A DNA stretch of 64,000 nucleotides from JBBIND01 sp037444075 (GCA_037444075.1 JBBIND010000003.1:1-64000); one strand, 5' to 3'; shown: positions 37,522 to 46,571, numbered from the stretch's first letter. A program made the numbers and translations. Notes: generated by a model not told the origin, from the letters alone.

Positions 37522-37691
37522 GCCAGCAGAGCACGTTCGTTTGCGTCATCTGTGGGGAAGCCTCCGAGCAAATCTGCGTTTACTGCACCAAGGACGCCTG
37601 CGCGAACCACTTGTGCAGCCGCTGTCACCGGTGCAGCGACTGCTGCCTCTGCGAGAATCCGGTAAGCGGTCCGGAACCGATACCGGGCTGA
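37518..37691 (+). CDS. Small cysteine-rich zinc-finger-like protein
   Basis: 57 residues, with an ATG overlapping the stop of the secreted-protein gene (ATGA). Eleven of 57 residues are Cys (9, 12, 20, 23, 28, 33, 36, 39, 42, 43, 45) with His at 31 and 37. The spacing CVIC, CVYC, CSRC and CSDC, with ACANHLC between, is like a B-box or treble-clef zinc site that could bind two or three metals. No signal peptide, so it is cytoplasmic unlike its two neighbours. No recognised family. Translational coupling is the strongest sign that it is real. Confidence 0.75.
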   Translation: MSQQSTFVCVICGEASEQICVYCTKDACANHLCSRCHRCSDCCLCENPVSGPEPIPG

Positions 37692-37713
37692 ACAGCGAAC
37701 CGCCCGGACTGGC

Positions 37714-38841
37714 TCAGAGCTCCTGGACAATACCAGCCACGAGTGCCGCCCGATCAGGGAGCCGGTCGACCAGGATGCTTTCGTGGGATGCGTGAGCCCC
37801 TTCGCCCACCGCGCCGAGCCCGTCCAAAGTAGGCACGCCGAGGGCGGCCGTGAAGTTCCCGTCGGAGCCGCCACCCGTCATCGACTCCTCCAAATTGAGG
37901 CCGATTTCGGCCCCCACTTTGCGGGCAGTGCGGAAGAGTTGCACGATGTTCCCTGACCGCTCCATGGGCGGGCGGTTGAGGCCACCCTCCACGGAGACGG
38001 TGCAACGCTTGTCGAAGGGCCGCAGGGTGCGGAATCTCCGGTCAATTTTTGTGGCGTCGGCCAAACGGGCCACGCGGATATCGATTTCGGCGCGCGCCTC
38101 TTCGGCCACCACGTTTGACCGCGTGCCCCCGGAAATCACGCCCGGATTCACGGTCGTTCCACGGGAGATGTCCGTGAAGCCGGCCACGCGGTCGATTTGC
38201 CGGGCGAGTTCGAGGATCGCGCTGGCGCCCGCCGCAAAATCCACACCCGCGTGGGCGGCTTTCCCCCGCACGGTAAGGCGATACCCGCCGACTCCTTTGC
38301 GCGCAGTTTTCAGTTTGCCGTCCAGCCCGGTTCCTGGCTCCATGACGAGCACGGCAGAGCTGCGCAGAGCCTCACGCTCGGTGATTTCGCGTGAAGTGGC
38401 GCTCCCGGTTTCTTCGTCCGCGTTCAGCAGGAGCGCGACCTTCCGCCGTACCGGCAACTCCAACTCCCGCAGAGCCTGCATGGCGCAGATGAATATGGCG
38501 ATGCCAGCCTTCATGTCCAGCACGCCGGGGCCCCACAGGCGCCCGTCTTCGATACGCAGCGGCATTCGCTGAAGCGTTCCCACGGGCCACACCGTGTCGA
38601 TGTGGCCCAAGCCGAGGATTCGGCCTTTTTGGCCTTTTCCTGGCAACTGGAATTCACACAGCAGATGACCGCCCCGCAGGCGGTGCGTCTTGGCCATCCC
38701 TGCCACCCGGTCTGCCACGAATTCGGCCATGCGGGCCAGCGCGGCGGCGTCACCGCTGGGGGATTCGCACTTCACCATTTCAGAGGTCAGGTCAACGAGG
38801 TCCTGCTGCCTGGAGCGCAGATAATCGAGCAATTCACGCAT
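37714..38841 (-). CDS. M20 family metallopeptidase (glutamate carboxypeptidase-like)
   Basis: 375 residues. The zinc-binding motifs are LGHIDTVWPVGTL and GPGVLDMKAGIAIFI; the catalytic Glu is in NADEETGSATSREI. The lid domain follows (GKAAHAGVDFAAGASAILEL), and GGGSDGNFTAALGVPTLDGL is the C-terminal landmark of carboxypeptidase G2-type enzymes. No signal peptide, so cytoplasmic. It converges on the cysteine-rich gene (22 bases between stops) and is divergent from fabZ. Confidence 0.92.
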   Translation of the reverse strand: MRELLDYLRSRQQDLVDLTSEMVKCESPSGDAAALARMAEFVADRVAGMAKTHRLRGGHLLCEFQLPGKGQKGRILGLGHIDTVWPVGTLQRMPLRIEDGRLWGPGVLDMKAGIAIFICAMQALRELELPVRRKVALLLNADEETGSATSREITEREALRSSAVLVMEPGTGLDGKLKTARKGVGGYRLTVRGKAAHAGVDFAAGASAILELARQIDRVAGFTDISRGTTVNPGVISGGTRSNVVAEEARAEIDIRVARLADATKIDRRFRTLRPFDKRCTVSVEGGLNRPPMERSGNIVQLFRTARKVGAEIGLNLEESMTGGGSDGNFTAALGVPTLDGLGAVGEGAHASHESILVDRLPDRAALVAGIVQEL

Positions 38842-38845
38842 CGCC

Positions 38846-38854
38846 TGTTATAAT
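38846..38854 (+). promoter_or_regulatory. Extended -10 promoter for the lipid A cluster
   Basis: TGT followed by a perfect TATAAT (38849-38854). No good -35, as is common for extended -10 promoters. A start site 7 bases downstream of the element would fall about 5 bases before the fabZ ATG at 38866, so the message would be nearly leaderless. Confidence 0.5.
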
Positions 38855-38865
38855 AGCGGCTCTGC

Positions 38866-39318
38866 ATGCCCCTATTGGATATTCTCGCCATTCGCGACAT
38901 ATTGCCGCACCGTTACCCGATGCTTCTGGTGGACCGGATCGTGGAACTGAAAGCCGAACGCATCGTCGGAATCAAGAACGTGACCGGCAGTGAACCGTTC
39001 TTTGAGGGACACTTCCCCGACTTTCCCGTGATGCCGGGAGTCCTGATTGTTGAAGCCATGGCTCAAGTGGCCGGGGTGCTGGTTCTTAAGAAACTCGAGA
39101 ACCGGCACGAAAAGCTGGTGCTGCTGGCTTCCATCGAAAACGCCAAGTTCCGCAGGCCCGTGCTTCCGGGTGACCAACTGCGCATCGAGATGAAGGTGGA
39201 CAAGTGGAAAGCCACCGTCGCCAAAATGCATGGTGAGGCTACGGTCGACGGCGTCGTGGTGGCCGAGGCGACGGTGATGTGCAAACTGGCGGACAAGCCT
39301 GCCGAGGAAAAAGCCTGA
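38866..39318 (+). CDS. fabZ: 3-hydroxyacyl-ACP dehydratase FabZ
   Basis: 150 residues. The catalytic His is in EPFFEGHFPDFPVMPGVL and the Glu in IVEAMAQVAGVLVL; ILPHRYPMLLVDRI is the N-terminal landmark. It dehydrates 3-hydroxyacyl-ACP in fatty acid elongation and competes with LpxA for the shared hydroxyacyl-ACP. It is the first gene of fabZ-lpxA-lpxI on the plus strand, with lpxA starting 8 bases after its stop. Confidence 0.97.
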   Translation: MPLLDILAIRDILPHRYPMLLVDRIVELKAERIVGIKNVTGSEPFFEGHFPDFPVMPGVLIVEAMAQVAGVLVLKKLENRHEKLVLLASIENAKFRRPVLPGDQLRIEMKVDKWKATVAKMHGEATVDGVVVAEATVMCKLADKPAEEKA

Positions 39319-39326
39319 GCAAGTAC

Positions 39327-40103
39327 ATGCGGGTGCACCCGACGGCGATAGTCGATGCCGAGGCGCGAGTCGCCGAGACTGCGGAGATCGGGCCGTTTTG
39401 CGTTATCGGAGCTGAGGTTGAGATCGGCGCCGGAACGAGGCTGATGGCGCATGTCTACGTTGAGGGTCCGGCGCAGATCGGCCAGGATAACCTCTTCTAC
39501 CCTTATGCGTCCGTGGGCGTGGCTTCGCAAGACCTGAAGTACAAGGGTGAGCGCGCCGAGACGCGCATCGGCGACCGCAACCGGATTCGGGAGTTCGTCA
39601 CCATCCATCGCGGCACGGAAGGCGGTGGCTTGTTGACCAGCCTTGGCGACGACAACCTGCTGATGGCTTACGTGCACGTGGCCCATGACGTGCAGGTTGG
39701 AAGCCACACGGTTCTGGCCAATGGCGTGACCCTCGGGGGCCATGTGGCGGTAGAGGATTGGGCCGTCATCGGCGCATTTACGGGCGTGCACCAGTTCTGC
39801 CGCGTAGGCCGGCACGCGATGATCGGAGGCTACAGCGTCATCACTCAGGACGTGGCTCCGTTTTCGACGACGGTCACGCCTCGCGATCCGCGCGTTTATG
39901 GCGCCAACAAGACTGGCATGGAACGGCGCGGCTTCCCCGCAGCTACTCTGGACGCGCTGCATAAAGCGTTCCGGTTGCTGACCCGGTCCGGTCTGAACAC
40001 GACTCAGGCCATTGAGCGCATCCGGGCCGAAGTACCTGCCTGCGCGGAGGTGGACGAACTCATCGAGTTCATCCAATCCTCTCAGCGTGGCGTGATCAAG
40101 TAG
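39327..40103 (+). CDS. lpxA: UDP-N-acetylglucosamine acyltransferase
   Basis: 258 residues from the ATG at 39327 (MRVHPTAIVDAEARVAE). Left-handed beta-helix hexapeptides run through the first 190 residues; the active-site His is in MAYVHVAHDVQVG and the surrounding NGVTLGGHVAVEDWAVIGAF is typical. The helical C-terminus reads TRSGLNTTQAIERIRAEV. It places the first acyl chain on UDP-GlcNAc in lipid A synthesis, so the organism is inferred to make LPS. Confidence 0.96.
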   Translation: MRVHPTAIVDAEARVAETAEIGPFCVIGAEVEIGAGTRLMAHVYVEGPAQIGQDNLFYPYASVGVASQDLKYKGERAETRIGDRNRIREFVTIHRGTEGGGLLTSLGDDNLLMAYVHVAHDVQVGSHTVLANGVTLGGHVAVEDWAVIGAFTGVHQFCRVGRHAMIGGYSVITQDVAPFSTTVTPRDPRVYGANKTGMERRGFPAATLDALHKAFRLLTRSGLNTTQAIERIRAEVPACAEVDELIEFIQSSQRGVIK

Positions 40104-40105
40104 CG

Positions 40106-40918
40106 ATGAAATACGGGCTCATCGCCGGCAACGGCCGCTTCCCCATTCTGGCTTTGCGCTCGGCGCGTGAATTGGGGCACGAAGTGGTGGCCATTGGCAT
40201 CCGCGAAGAGGCTTCGCCGGAGATCGAAACGCTGGCCGAACGCTGCCATTGGATTTCGTTAGGGCAGTTGAGCCGGTTGATTTCGATCCTCCACGCGGAA
40301 GGGCTCACCGAAGTGGTGATGGCAGGGCAGGTGAAGCACGTCAGCATCTTTTCGGCGATTCGGCCGGATTGGCGGCTGCTGAAGTTGCTCGGTTCGCTCG
40401 AGTCCCGCAACACGGACGCCTTGATCGGCGGAGTGATCCGCATCCTCGAGCAGGAAGGGATCCGCCTGCTGGATTCAACGGCGCTCTTGAAGCCTCTGCT
40501 GGCCGCCGAAGGCGTCATGACTCACCGCCGGCCGACCCCTGAGGAAGAGGCCGACGTCGCCTACGGCCGGCGCGTGGCCAACGCTCTGGCCGGCCATGAC
40601 ATCGGGCAGAGCGTGGCCGTGGCGGAACGCGCCTGCGTGGCCGTAGAGGCCATGGAAGGGACAGACGCCATGCTGCGGCGCGCCGCCTCGCTGGCCAATG
40701 GCCGGCCGCTGCGTCTCGTCAAAGTCAGCCGGCGCCGGCGGCACCTGTTGTTCGATGTACCCGTCACGGGACCGGGCACTATCGAGGTGATGCGCGAGAC
40801 CGGCACGTCCATGCTGGCTGTGGACGCCGGACGCACTCTGCTTTTGGACCGCGAGGAGATGTTGGAAGCGGCCAATCGAGCCGGCCTCGTGGTGGCCGGT
40901 TACGCCCCTGCGGATTAG
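40106..40918 (+). CDS. lpxI: UDP-2,3-diacylglucosamine diphosphatase LpxI
   Basis: 270 residues, 2 bases after lpxA. MKYGLIAGNGRFPILALRSA is the LpxI (DUF1009) start; VVMAGQVKHVSIFSAIRPDW and GVMTHRRPTPEEEADVAYG follow. In LpxI the UMP-releasing step uses a fold unrelated to LpxH, found in alphaproteobacteria and other lineages. The phrase VDAGRTLLLDREEMLEAANR closes the C-terminal domain. Confidence 0.92.
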   Translation: MKYGLIAGNGRFPILALRSARELGHEVVAIGIREEASPEIETLAERCHWISLGQLSRLISILHAEGLTEVVMAGQVKHVSIFSAIRPDWRLLKLLGSLESRNTDALIGGVIRILEQEGIRLLDSTALLKPLLAAEGVMTHRRPTPEEEADVAYGRRVANALAGHDIGQSVAVAERACVAVEAMEGTDAMLRRAASLANGRPLRLVKVSRRRRHLLFDVPVTGPGTIEVMRETGTSMLAVDAGRTLLLDREEMLEAANRAGLVVAGYAPAD

Positions 40919-41105
40919 CGGACGGCCTTCAGGTGCCCTTCGAGCCAGCGCACGGTCTCACCCGCCGCACAGGCGAGAGCCAGCAACCGGGGAGTCATCC
41001 CCAACTCCCCGGCGCGTGAGAGGAAGCGGGCTCCATCGAAACGAAGATGCCGCTCCAGGCGTATTGAGGTAAAATCACCGCTGAGACGGGAGGCGCGAAA
41101 AGACC

Positions 41106-42023
41106 GTGAAGGATGACAACACGACACGCCGAGGGTGGCTGCAAACGGCCGCGGCTACGGCCGGCACGCTGACATTGGCGCAGGCCGCGGAACAGGGTCC
41201 GCTGCCGAAGATACGTTTCGGGAAGCACGAGATGACGCGGCTGGTGGTAGGCGCCAATCCGTTCTACGGCTACATGCACTTCAACCGGCTCTTCGATTCG
41301 CACGTGCGCGAATGGATGACCGAACAGCGGGTGTGCGACGTATTGCATGAATGCGAACGGCAGGGCATCAACACCTGGCAATTCCACTACAGCGAGCGCA
41401 GTGTCTCCGACCTGTTGAAGTATCGCGAACAGGGCGGCAAGATGCAGTGCATCATCCTCAGCGACGGCAAGATGCGCGACAACCCGCCGGAGATCCCGGT
41501 TGCAGCGCGCCTCGGCCCGCTCGGCATCGCGCATCACGGGGGCGTCACGGACGACTGCTACCGGGCCGGGCAAATGGATCGTGTGCGGGACTTCCTGAAG
41601 GCCATCCGGGATTCCGGTGTTATGGTGGGACTGTCCACGCACAATCCGGAAGTCATCCAGTATGTCGAAGACCGGGGCTGGGACATCGACTACTACATGA
41701 CGTGCTTCTACCGCGTCAGCCGCACTCAGGACGACGCCCGCAAGGAACTCGGCGAGGCTCCGCTCGGGGAAGTCTACCTGGAACGCGATCCGCACCGGAT
41801 GTGCGAGATGGTGCGGAAAACGGGGAAGACTTGCCTGGGCTTCAAGATCCTGGCGGCGGGACGCCGCACCAACACGCCGCAGCAGGTCGAAGAGGCCTTC
41901 AAGTTTGCCTTGTCGAACATCAAGCCGAAGGACGCCGTGATCGTGGGCATGTACCCGCGCTACCGCGAGGAAGTGAAGGAGAACGCGTCGTTCGTCCGCA
42001 AGCTGGGCGGGCCACCTGTCTGA
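41106..42023 (+). CDS. Tat-signal TIM-barrel protein, aldo/keto reductase-like
   Basis: 305 residues from a GTG with an upstream GGGAGG. The N-terminus TTRRGWLQTAAATAGTLTLA is a twin-arginine signal. The body resembles a barrel: FGKHEMTRLVVGANPFYGYM at the start, then INTWQFHYSE, SGVMVGLSTHNPEVIQYVED and FKILAAGRRTNTPQQVEE, which recall late aldo/keto reductase segments. The catalytic Asp-Tyr-Lys-His set of that family is not evident. Similar proteins are common in Acidobacteria and Planctomycetes genomes. Function unknown. Confidence 0.7.
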   Translation: MKDDNTTRRGWLQTAAATAGTLTLAQAAEQGPLPKIRFGKHEMTRLVVGANPFYGYMHFNRLFDSHVREWMTEQRVCDVLHECERQGINTWQFHYSERSVSDLLKYREQGGKMQCIILSDGKMRDNPPEIPVAARLGPLGIAHHGGVTDDCYRAGQMDRVRDFLKAIRDSGVMVGLSTHNPEVIQYVEDRGWDIDYYMTCFYRVSRTQDDARKELGEAPLGEVYLERDPHRMCEMVRKTGKTCLGFKILAAGRRTNTPQQVEEAFKFALSNIKPKDAVIVGMYPRYREEVKENASFVRKLGGPPV

Positions 42024-42071
42024 ACGCTGCGTTGCGACGCGGGATCATTATTCGCTTGATAGCATGAGGGG

Positions 42072-42611
42072 GTGCCGGACACGAGCAGCGGCGCCCGCCA
42101 AACGCCCGTATTGATTCTCTTTGCGGGACCCGCCTGCGCCTGGAAGACGACCATCGCCGCTCAACTCGCCGCGCGCCTCCGCGTGGCGCACCTGCAAATG
42201 GACGAAGCGCGCGTGCGGTTGCTGCCAAATTCCGCCCACACTCGCGCCGATCGCGCCATCGCCTACAGAGCCATGCACATGGCGGCGGAGTTGCTGCTCA
42301 GCCACGGAGCCAGCGTCATTCTGGACGCTCCGTATGGGCGCAGCGAAGACCGTCAGGACGCCAGCCAGGCTGCGGTTCGCGGCGGCGGCAAGCTGCTGCT
42401 GGTGGAGTGCAAGGTATCCCCGGAGGCAGCGGTGCGGCGTTTCGCCGTGCGTGGGCCAGACAACGTGCGGCTCGATCTCACCCCGGAGCGGGTGGAGCAG
42501 ATGGCCCGCGAGTACCCCTATACAGCCGAGGGACTTCTCCTCGACACGGATGCCTGGGATCCCGCTTCGTGCGTCAGCCGCGTCGAGCAGTACGTCTGCG
42601 GGCAATCGTAA
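42072..42611 (+). CDS. P-loop kinase-like protein with an altered Walker A motif
   Basis: 179 residues, GTG start. PVLILFAGPACAWKTTIAAQ sits where a Walker A is expected, but the Gly before Lys is Trp (GPACAWKT instead of GxxxxGKT). The rest fits zeta-toxin/gluconokinase-like P-loop kinases: HLQMDEARVRLL holds a possible substrate-binding Asp, and GASVILDAPYGRSEDR resembles a Walker B region. A similar protein with intact GK would be a small-molecule kinase. No toxin-antitoxin partner is adjacent. Followed 25 bases later by the end of the convergent galU. Confidence 0.6.
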   Translation: MPDTSSGARQTPVLILFAGPACAWKTTIAAQLAARLRVAHLQMDEARVRLLPNSAHTRADRAIAYRAMHMAAELLLSHGASVILDAPYGRSEDRQDASQAAVRGGGKLLLVECKVSPEAAVRRFAVRGPDNVRLDLTPERVEQMAREYPYTAEGLLLDTDAWDPASCVSRVEQYVCGQS

Positions 42612-42636
42612 GGCAACTGAGCGTGCGGCAGGCTAC

Positions 42637-43521
42637 TCAGGGTGTATTCAGCAAGGTCTGCAGATAATCACGGAGTTCCTTGCCGTAATCGGGATCGGCC
42701 AGCGCAAACTCCACGAAGGTAGCGTAGTAGCTGGCGAAATTGCCAATGTCATAGCGTTTTTCGGAAGGCGGCAGCTTGACGGCAAGAACGCGCTTGCCTT
42801 CTTCGCACAAGAAGCGAATGGCGTCGGTTAATTGGATCTCCCCTTTCGAGTCCGCCTGGACACGCCGCAGCATGTCGAAGATCAACGGCGAGAAGACATA
42901 ACGCCCCGCAATGGCAAGATTGCTGGGAGCTTCCTCAGGGCGCGGCTTCTCGATCAGGTCGAGCACGTTCAGACAGCCGTCCTTACCCTCTCTGGCGCGT
43001 ATGACGCCGTAATTACGAGTCTCCTCCGGCGGCACTTCTTCAACGGCAACGACACAGCTCGCCCGGCGCGACTCAAACAGCTGAATCATCCTCGACACGC
43101 AACTGGATTTCGCGTGCAAGCCCAGGATAGAGTCCCCGAGTGCCACTACCACGGGCTGCTCGCCTGCAAAGCTCTCCCCGCACAGGACGGCGTCGCCCAG
43201 ACCCTTCTGCTGGTGCTGCCGCGTATAGAAGATGTGCGCTTTCAAATGTTCGAAATCCGTCTGGGAAGCCAGGTGGGTCATTTTCCGGGAGTTCAGCGTG
43301 CGGAGCAGTTCGGGATCGGTGTCAAAGTGGTTTTCGATGGCGGTCTTGCTGCGGCCCGTAATGAGGAGTATCTGCTCGACACCGTTGGCCAACAGTTCCT
43401 CCAGGACGTATTGGACAATCGGCTTGCGCGCCACAGGAAGCATCTCTTTGGGCTGAGACTTCGTGGCGGGAAGGAGTCGCGTTCCCAGCCCGGCTACGGG
43501 TACGATGGCGGAACGTATCAC
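42637..43521 (-). CDS. galU: UTP-glucose-1-phosphate uridylyltransferase
   Basis: 294 residues from a GTG at 43521; the longer frame adds a cysteine-rich N-terminus (MPCCLCPRCWFYILN) unlike the family. The nucleotidyl-transfer motif is IVPVAGLGTRLLPATKSQPK, followed by EMLPVARKPIVQYVLEELLA and VALGDSILG. It makes UDP-glucose for glycans. Its start is 26 bases from the divergent pseudouridine synthase start. Confidence 0.93.
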   Translation of the reverse strand: MIRSAIVPVAGLGTRLLPATKSQPKEMLPVARKPIVQYVLEELLANGVEQILLITGRSKTAIENHFDTDPELLRTLNSRKMTHLASQTDFEHLKAHIFYTRQHQQKGLGDAVLCGESFAGEQPVVVALGDSILGLHAKSSCVSRMIQLFESRRASCVVAVEEVPPEETRNYGVIRAREGKDGCLNVLDLIEKPRPEEAPSNLAIAGRYVFSPLIFDMLRRVQADSKGEIQLTDAIRFLCEEGKRVLAVKLPPSEKRYDIGNFASYYATFVEFALADPDYGKELRDYLQTLLNTP

Positions 43522-43547
43522 GACATTGAGAATATAGAACCAGCAGC

Positions 43548-44486
43548 GTGGACACAAGCAACACGGCACCGCCCGCCAGGAGTACCTTCCAGGTATCAGC
43601 TTCCGAGGCGGGGCAGCGTTTGGACCATTTCCTGCAGTTCAAGATGCCCGACCATAGCCGGTCGCGCTTACAGGAGTGGATAAGAGCCGGCCGGGTCCGT
43701 ATTGACGGCCTCGCTTCGAAGCCCTCCATGCCGTTGAAGGACGGCCAGGAAGTGGAGGTTGAACCCGCCGAACCGCCTCCTCTGAAAGCCTTCGCCGAGG
43801 AATTGCCCTTTGAAGTGCTCTACGAGGACGAAGCGGTGATTGCCGTCAACAAGCCCGCCGGCATGGTGGTTCACGCAGGCGCTGGAAACTACGCGGGGAC
43901 GTTGGTGAACGCCCTGCTGCACCGCTACGGAAGTCTCTCTCAAACGAGCGGACCGTTGCGCCCGGGCATCGTCCACCGGCTGGACCGGTTCACGAGCGGC
44001 GTCATCCTGGTGGCCCGCACCGACGCCGCCCATCGCGCCCTCGCGGCGCAGTTTGCCGCGCGCACGGTGGAGAAGACGTATCTGGCGCTGGTCCACGGGG
44101 CTGTGAAGGCTGAACAAGGGCGGGTGGATAAGCCCGTCACGAGGGACCCGGTTCGCCGCGTGCGCATGACCGCTGCCCTGGGACGCGGCCGGGAGGCTCG
44201 CAGCGAGTATCGGGTGCTGCGCCGCTGCCAAGACTATACGCTGCTAGAAGTCCGCATCGGGACCGGCCGCACCCACCAGATACGCGTGCACCTTGCCAGT
44301 ATTGGACACCCGGTGGCGGGAGACCGGCTCTACGGGGCACCCGCCAAGGCGCCCGTTCCGGCACCGGGCCGCTACTTCCTGCACGCCCAACGGCTGCGTT
44401 TTGTCAGTCCCGGTACGGGCGGCGCCGTCACCGTGGAAGCTCCTCTTCCCGCGGATCTTGTGGCGTGGCTCGAGGGACTCCTATAA
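43548..44486 (+). CDS. RluA-family 23S rRNA pseudouridine synthase
   Basis: 312 residues, GTG start. An S4 RNA-binding domain occupies residues about 18-65 (GQRLDHFLQFKMPDHSRSR). The catalytic Asp is in GIVHRLDRFTSGVILVART. The later landmark is IGTGRTHQIRVHLASIGHPV. RluD-like by length and S4 domain, but RluB/C types cannot be excluded. The VWFA gene starts 20 bases after its stop. Confidence 0.9.
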   Translation: MDTSNTAPPARSTFQVSASEAGQRLDHFLQFKMPDHSRSRLQEWIRAGRVRIDGLASKPSMPLKDGQEVEVEPAEPPPLKAFAEELPFEVLYEDEAVIAVNKPAGMVVHAGAGNYAGTLVNALLHRYGSLSQTSGPLRPGIVHRLDRFTSGVILVARTDAAHRALAAQFAARTVEKTYLALVHGAVKAEQGRVDKPVTRDPVRRVRMTAALGRGREARSEYRVLRRCQDYTLLEVRIGTGRTHQIRVHLASIGHPVAGDRLYGAPAKAPVPAPGRYFLHAQRLRFVSPGTGGAVTVEAPLPADLVAWLEGLL

Positions 44487-44506
44487 TCAAATTAGGAAGC
44501 AGTCTT

Positions 44507-45457
44507 ATGAAAATCACTGCGGTTGGAGTCGTTTTGGTGTGCCTTGCGGCGCCGTATTTGTACGCACAGCGGGCCAAGCCACTGGCCACAACCGGCGGCA
44601 GCGAGGACCTCAACGACGAGCGCACGCGAATCGTTCTGGATGTCACCCGCGTAAACCTGCTGTTTACCGTCTCCGACCGGCGAGGCCGGCTTGTTACGGA
44701 TCTTGACAGAAGCGACTTCCAGATCTTCGAGAACAAACGCCCTCAAAACATCCTGGAATTCACGGCCGAGTCTGATCTGCCGCTGCGGTTGGCGATCCTC
44801 ATCGACACCAGCAATAGCATCCGCGACAGATTCAAATTCCAGCAGGAAGCAGCCATCGAGTTCATCAATGGCGTCATTCGCCCGCAGCAGGACAAGGCGA
44901 TCGTGGTGAGCTTTGACACGGCTGTCGAACTGGTGGCGGACCTGACCGGCAACCTGGAGCAACTCGCCACCGCCGTCCGCAACCTCCGCCCCGGGGGAGG
45001 CACCTCGCTCTACGACGCCATTTACTACGCCTGCCGCGACCGACTCATGCAGGATCAGCCCAGGCACAAGTTCCGCCGCGCCATGGTGCTGCTGAGCGAC
45101 GGGGAGGACAACCAGAGCCGGTACTCGCGCGACCAGGCTCTGGAAATGGCGCACAAAGCGGATGTGGTCATCTACACGATTTCCACCAACATCACCAGAA
45201 TTCAAACCGATGGCGATAAAGTGCTGAAGTACTACAGCGACGAGACCGGCGGCCAGGCGTTTTTCCCCTTCAAGGCGCAGGACCTGGCGCAGTCGTTCGA
45301 GAATATCGCCAACGGGTTGAGGCACCAGTACAACATCCTTTACCGCCCCGAGCCGATGTGGACCGATGGCCGCTACCAGGATGTGGACGTGCGGATAAAG
45401 AACCGGCGGGACCTGGTGGTGCGGGCGCGCAAAGGTTACTACGCCCCGCGTCTCTAG
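44507..45457 (+). CDS. Secreted VWFA-domain protein (Acidobacteria type)
   Basis: 316 residues from the ATG at 44507, with a signal peptide (MKITAVGVVLVCLAAPYLYA). RVNLLFTVSDRRGRLVTDLD is the start of the TIGR03436 acidobacterial VWFA-related domain. The MIDAS motif is LAILIDTSNSIRDRF, and further VWA landmarks are KAIVVSFDTAVELVADLTG, GGGTSLYDAIYYACRD and AMVLLSDGEDNQSRYS. Probably a cell-surface binding protein. It precedes recA by 51 bases. Confidence 0.88.
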   Translation: MKITAVGVVLVCLAAPYLYAQRAKPLATTGGSEDLNDERTRIVLDVTRVNLLFTVSDRRGRLVTDLDRSDFQIFENKRPQNILEFTAESDLPLRLAILIDTSNSIRDRFKFQQEAAIEFINGVIRPQQDKAIVVSFDTAVELVADLTGNLEQLATAVRNLRPGGGTSLYDAIYYACRDRLMQDQPRHKFRRAMVLLSDGEDNQSRYSRDQALEMAHKADVVIYTISTNITRIQTDGDKVLKYYSDETGGQAFFPFKAQDLAQSFENIANGLRHQYNILYRPEPMWTDGRYQDVDVRIKNRRDLVVRARKGYYAPRL

Positions 45458-45508
45458 ACGCCTTCCAGCCAGCGCCGCACGCTATACTATTCGACGGACA
45501 CTGACACT

Positions 45509-46549
45509 ATGGAAGCCAAGGAACGCGAGCGCGCGCTTAGTCTGACTCTGAGCCAGATTGAAAAGCAGTTTGGAAAGGGTTCCATCGTCCGGTTGGGCTC
45601 CAAGGAGGCATTGGTGCCCGTCGCGGCCATCTCCTCGGGCTCCATCTCCCTGGACGCCGCGCTTGGGGTGGGCGGTTTTCCCAGGGGGCGGATCGTAGAG
45701 ATTTTCGGTCCGGAATCCTCAGGGAAGACCACGGTGGCCCTTCAGCTAATCGCCGAATCACAGAAGACCGGCGGCATGGCGGCGTTTATTGACGTCGAGC
45801 ACGCCCTGGACCCCGTCTATGCCCGCCAACTTGGCGTCGATGTCGACAACCTGCTGGTTTCCCAACCGGACTTCGCCGAACAGGCGCTGGAGATCACCAG
45901 CGCGCTCATCAGTTCGGGCTCCATCGACGTGCTGGTGGTGGATTCAGTGGCGGCGCTCGTGCCGAAAGCGGAATTGGACGGCGAAATGGGTGAAGCGTTC
46001 GTCGGCATCCAGGCACGGTTGATGTCGCAGGCCATGCGCAAACTGACGGGCATCGTAGCGAAGTCCAAGACCTGCCTGGTGTTCATCAATCAGATCCGGG
46101 AGAAGATCGGCGTCATGTTCGGCAACCCGGAGACCACCAGCGGCGGGAGAGCGTTGAAATTCTATTCCTCGGTGCGGGCGGACATCCGCCGCATCGCCGC
46201 CATCAAGGACGGCGACAGCGTGGTGGGCAACCGGACCAAGGTTAAGATCGTCAAGAACAAGGTGGCGCCGCCGTTCCGCGAAGCCGAGTTCGACATCATC
46301 TATGGGCAGGGGATCAGCCGAGAAGGCGACCTGCTCGACCTGGGCGTAGCCAACAACGTCGTGGAGAAGAGCGGTTCCTGGTACAGCTACAAGGGTGAGC
46401 GCATCGGGCAGGGACGCGAGAACGCCCGCCAATTCCTCAGAGACAACGCCGAGACCCGGCAGGCCATTGATGTGCAACTTCGCCAGGCGCTGGGTCTGAC
46501 GCCCCCGGCTGAGGAAGCCGCGGCGGCCAGTCCACCGGCAAAGAAGTAG
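45509..46549 (+). CDS. recA: RecA recombinase, first of two tandem copies
   Basis: 346 residues. Strand exchange and SOS coprotease. The P-loop is [16 protein letters not shown] (residues 67-75 core); the dimer/L1 region is [20 protein letters not shown]; the L2 DNA-binding loop is [20 protein letters not shown]. The C-terminal domain has [20 protein letters not shown] and [14 protein letters not shown]. The tail ends [12 protein letters not shown] and lacks the acidic end of E. coli RecA. The second copy follows after 73 bases. No LexA-type box was found upstream by eye. Confidence 0.97.
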   Translation: MEAKERERALSLTLSQIEKQFGKGSIVRLGSKEALVPVAAISSGSISLDAALGVGGFPRGRIVEIFGPESSGKTTVALQLIAESQKTGGMAAFIDVEHALDPVYARQLGVDVDNLLVSQPDFAEQALEITSALISSGSIDVLVVDSVAALVPKAELDGEMGEAFVGIQARLMSQAMRKLTGIVAKSKTCLVFINQIREKIGVMFGNPETTSGGRALKFYSSVRADIRRIAAIKDGDSVVGNRTKVKIVKNKVAPPFREAEFDIIYGQGISREGDLLDLGVANNVVEKSGSWYSYKGERIGQGRENARQFLRDNAETRQAIDVQLRQALGLTPPAEEAAAASPPAKK

Positions 46550-46571
46550 AATCCTTCCGAAATTCTGAGAT

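Noticed and set aside
40915..41127. A 70-codon minus-strand frame ending at the lpxI stop, reading RFLSRAGELGMTPRLLALACAA.
   Set aside because: GTG start without a ribosome site, overlaps the start of the Tat-signal gene, and no family similarity. It may be a decayed gene end but cannot be supported.
41106..42611. Idea that the Tat-signal barrel protein and the P-loop protein form a toxin-antitoxin or modification pair.
   Set aside because: They are 48 bases apart with unrelated features, and the barrel protein is exported.
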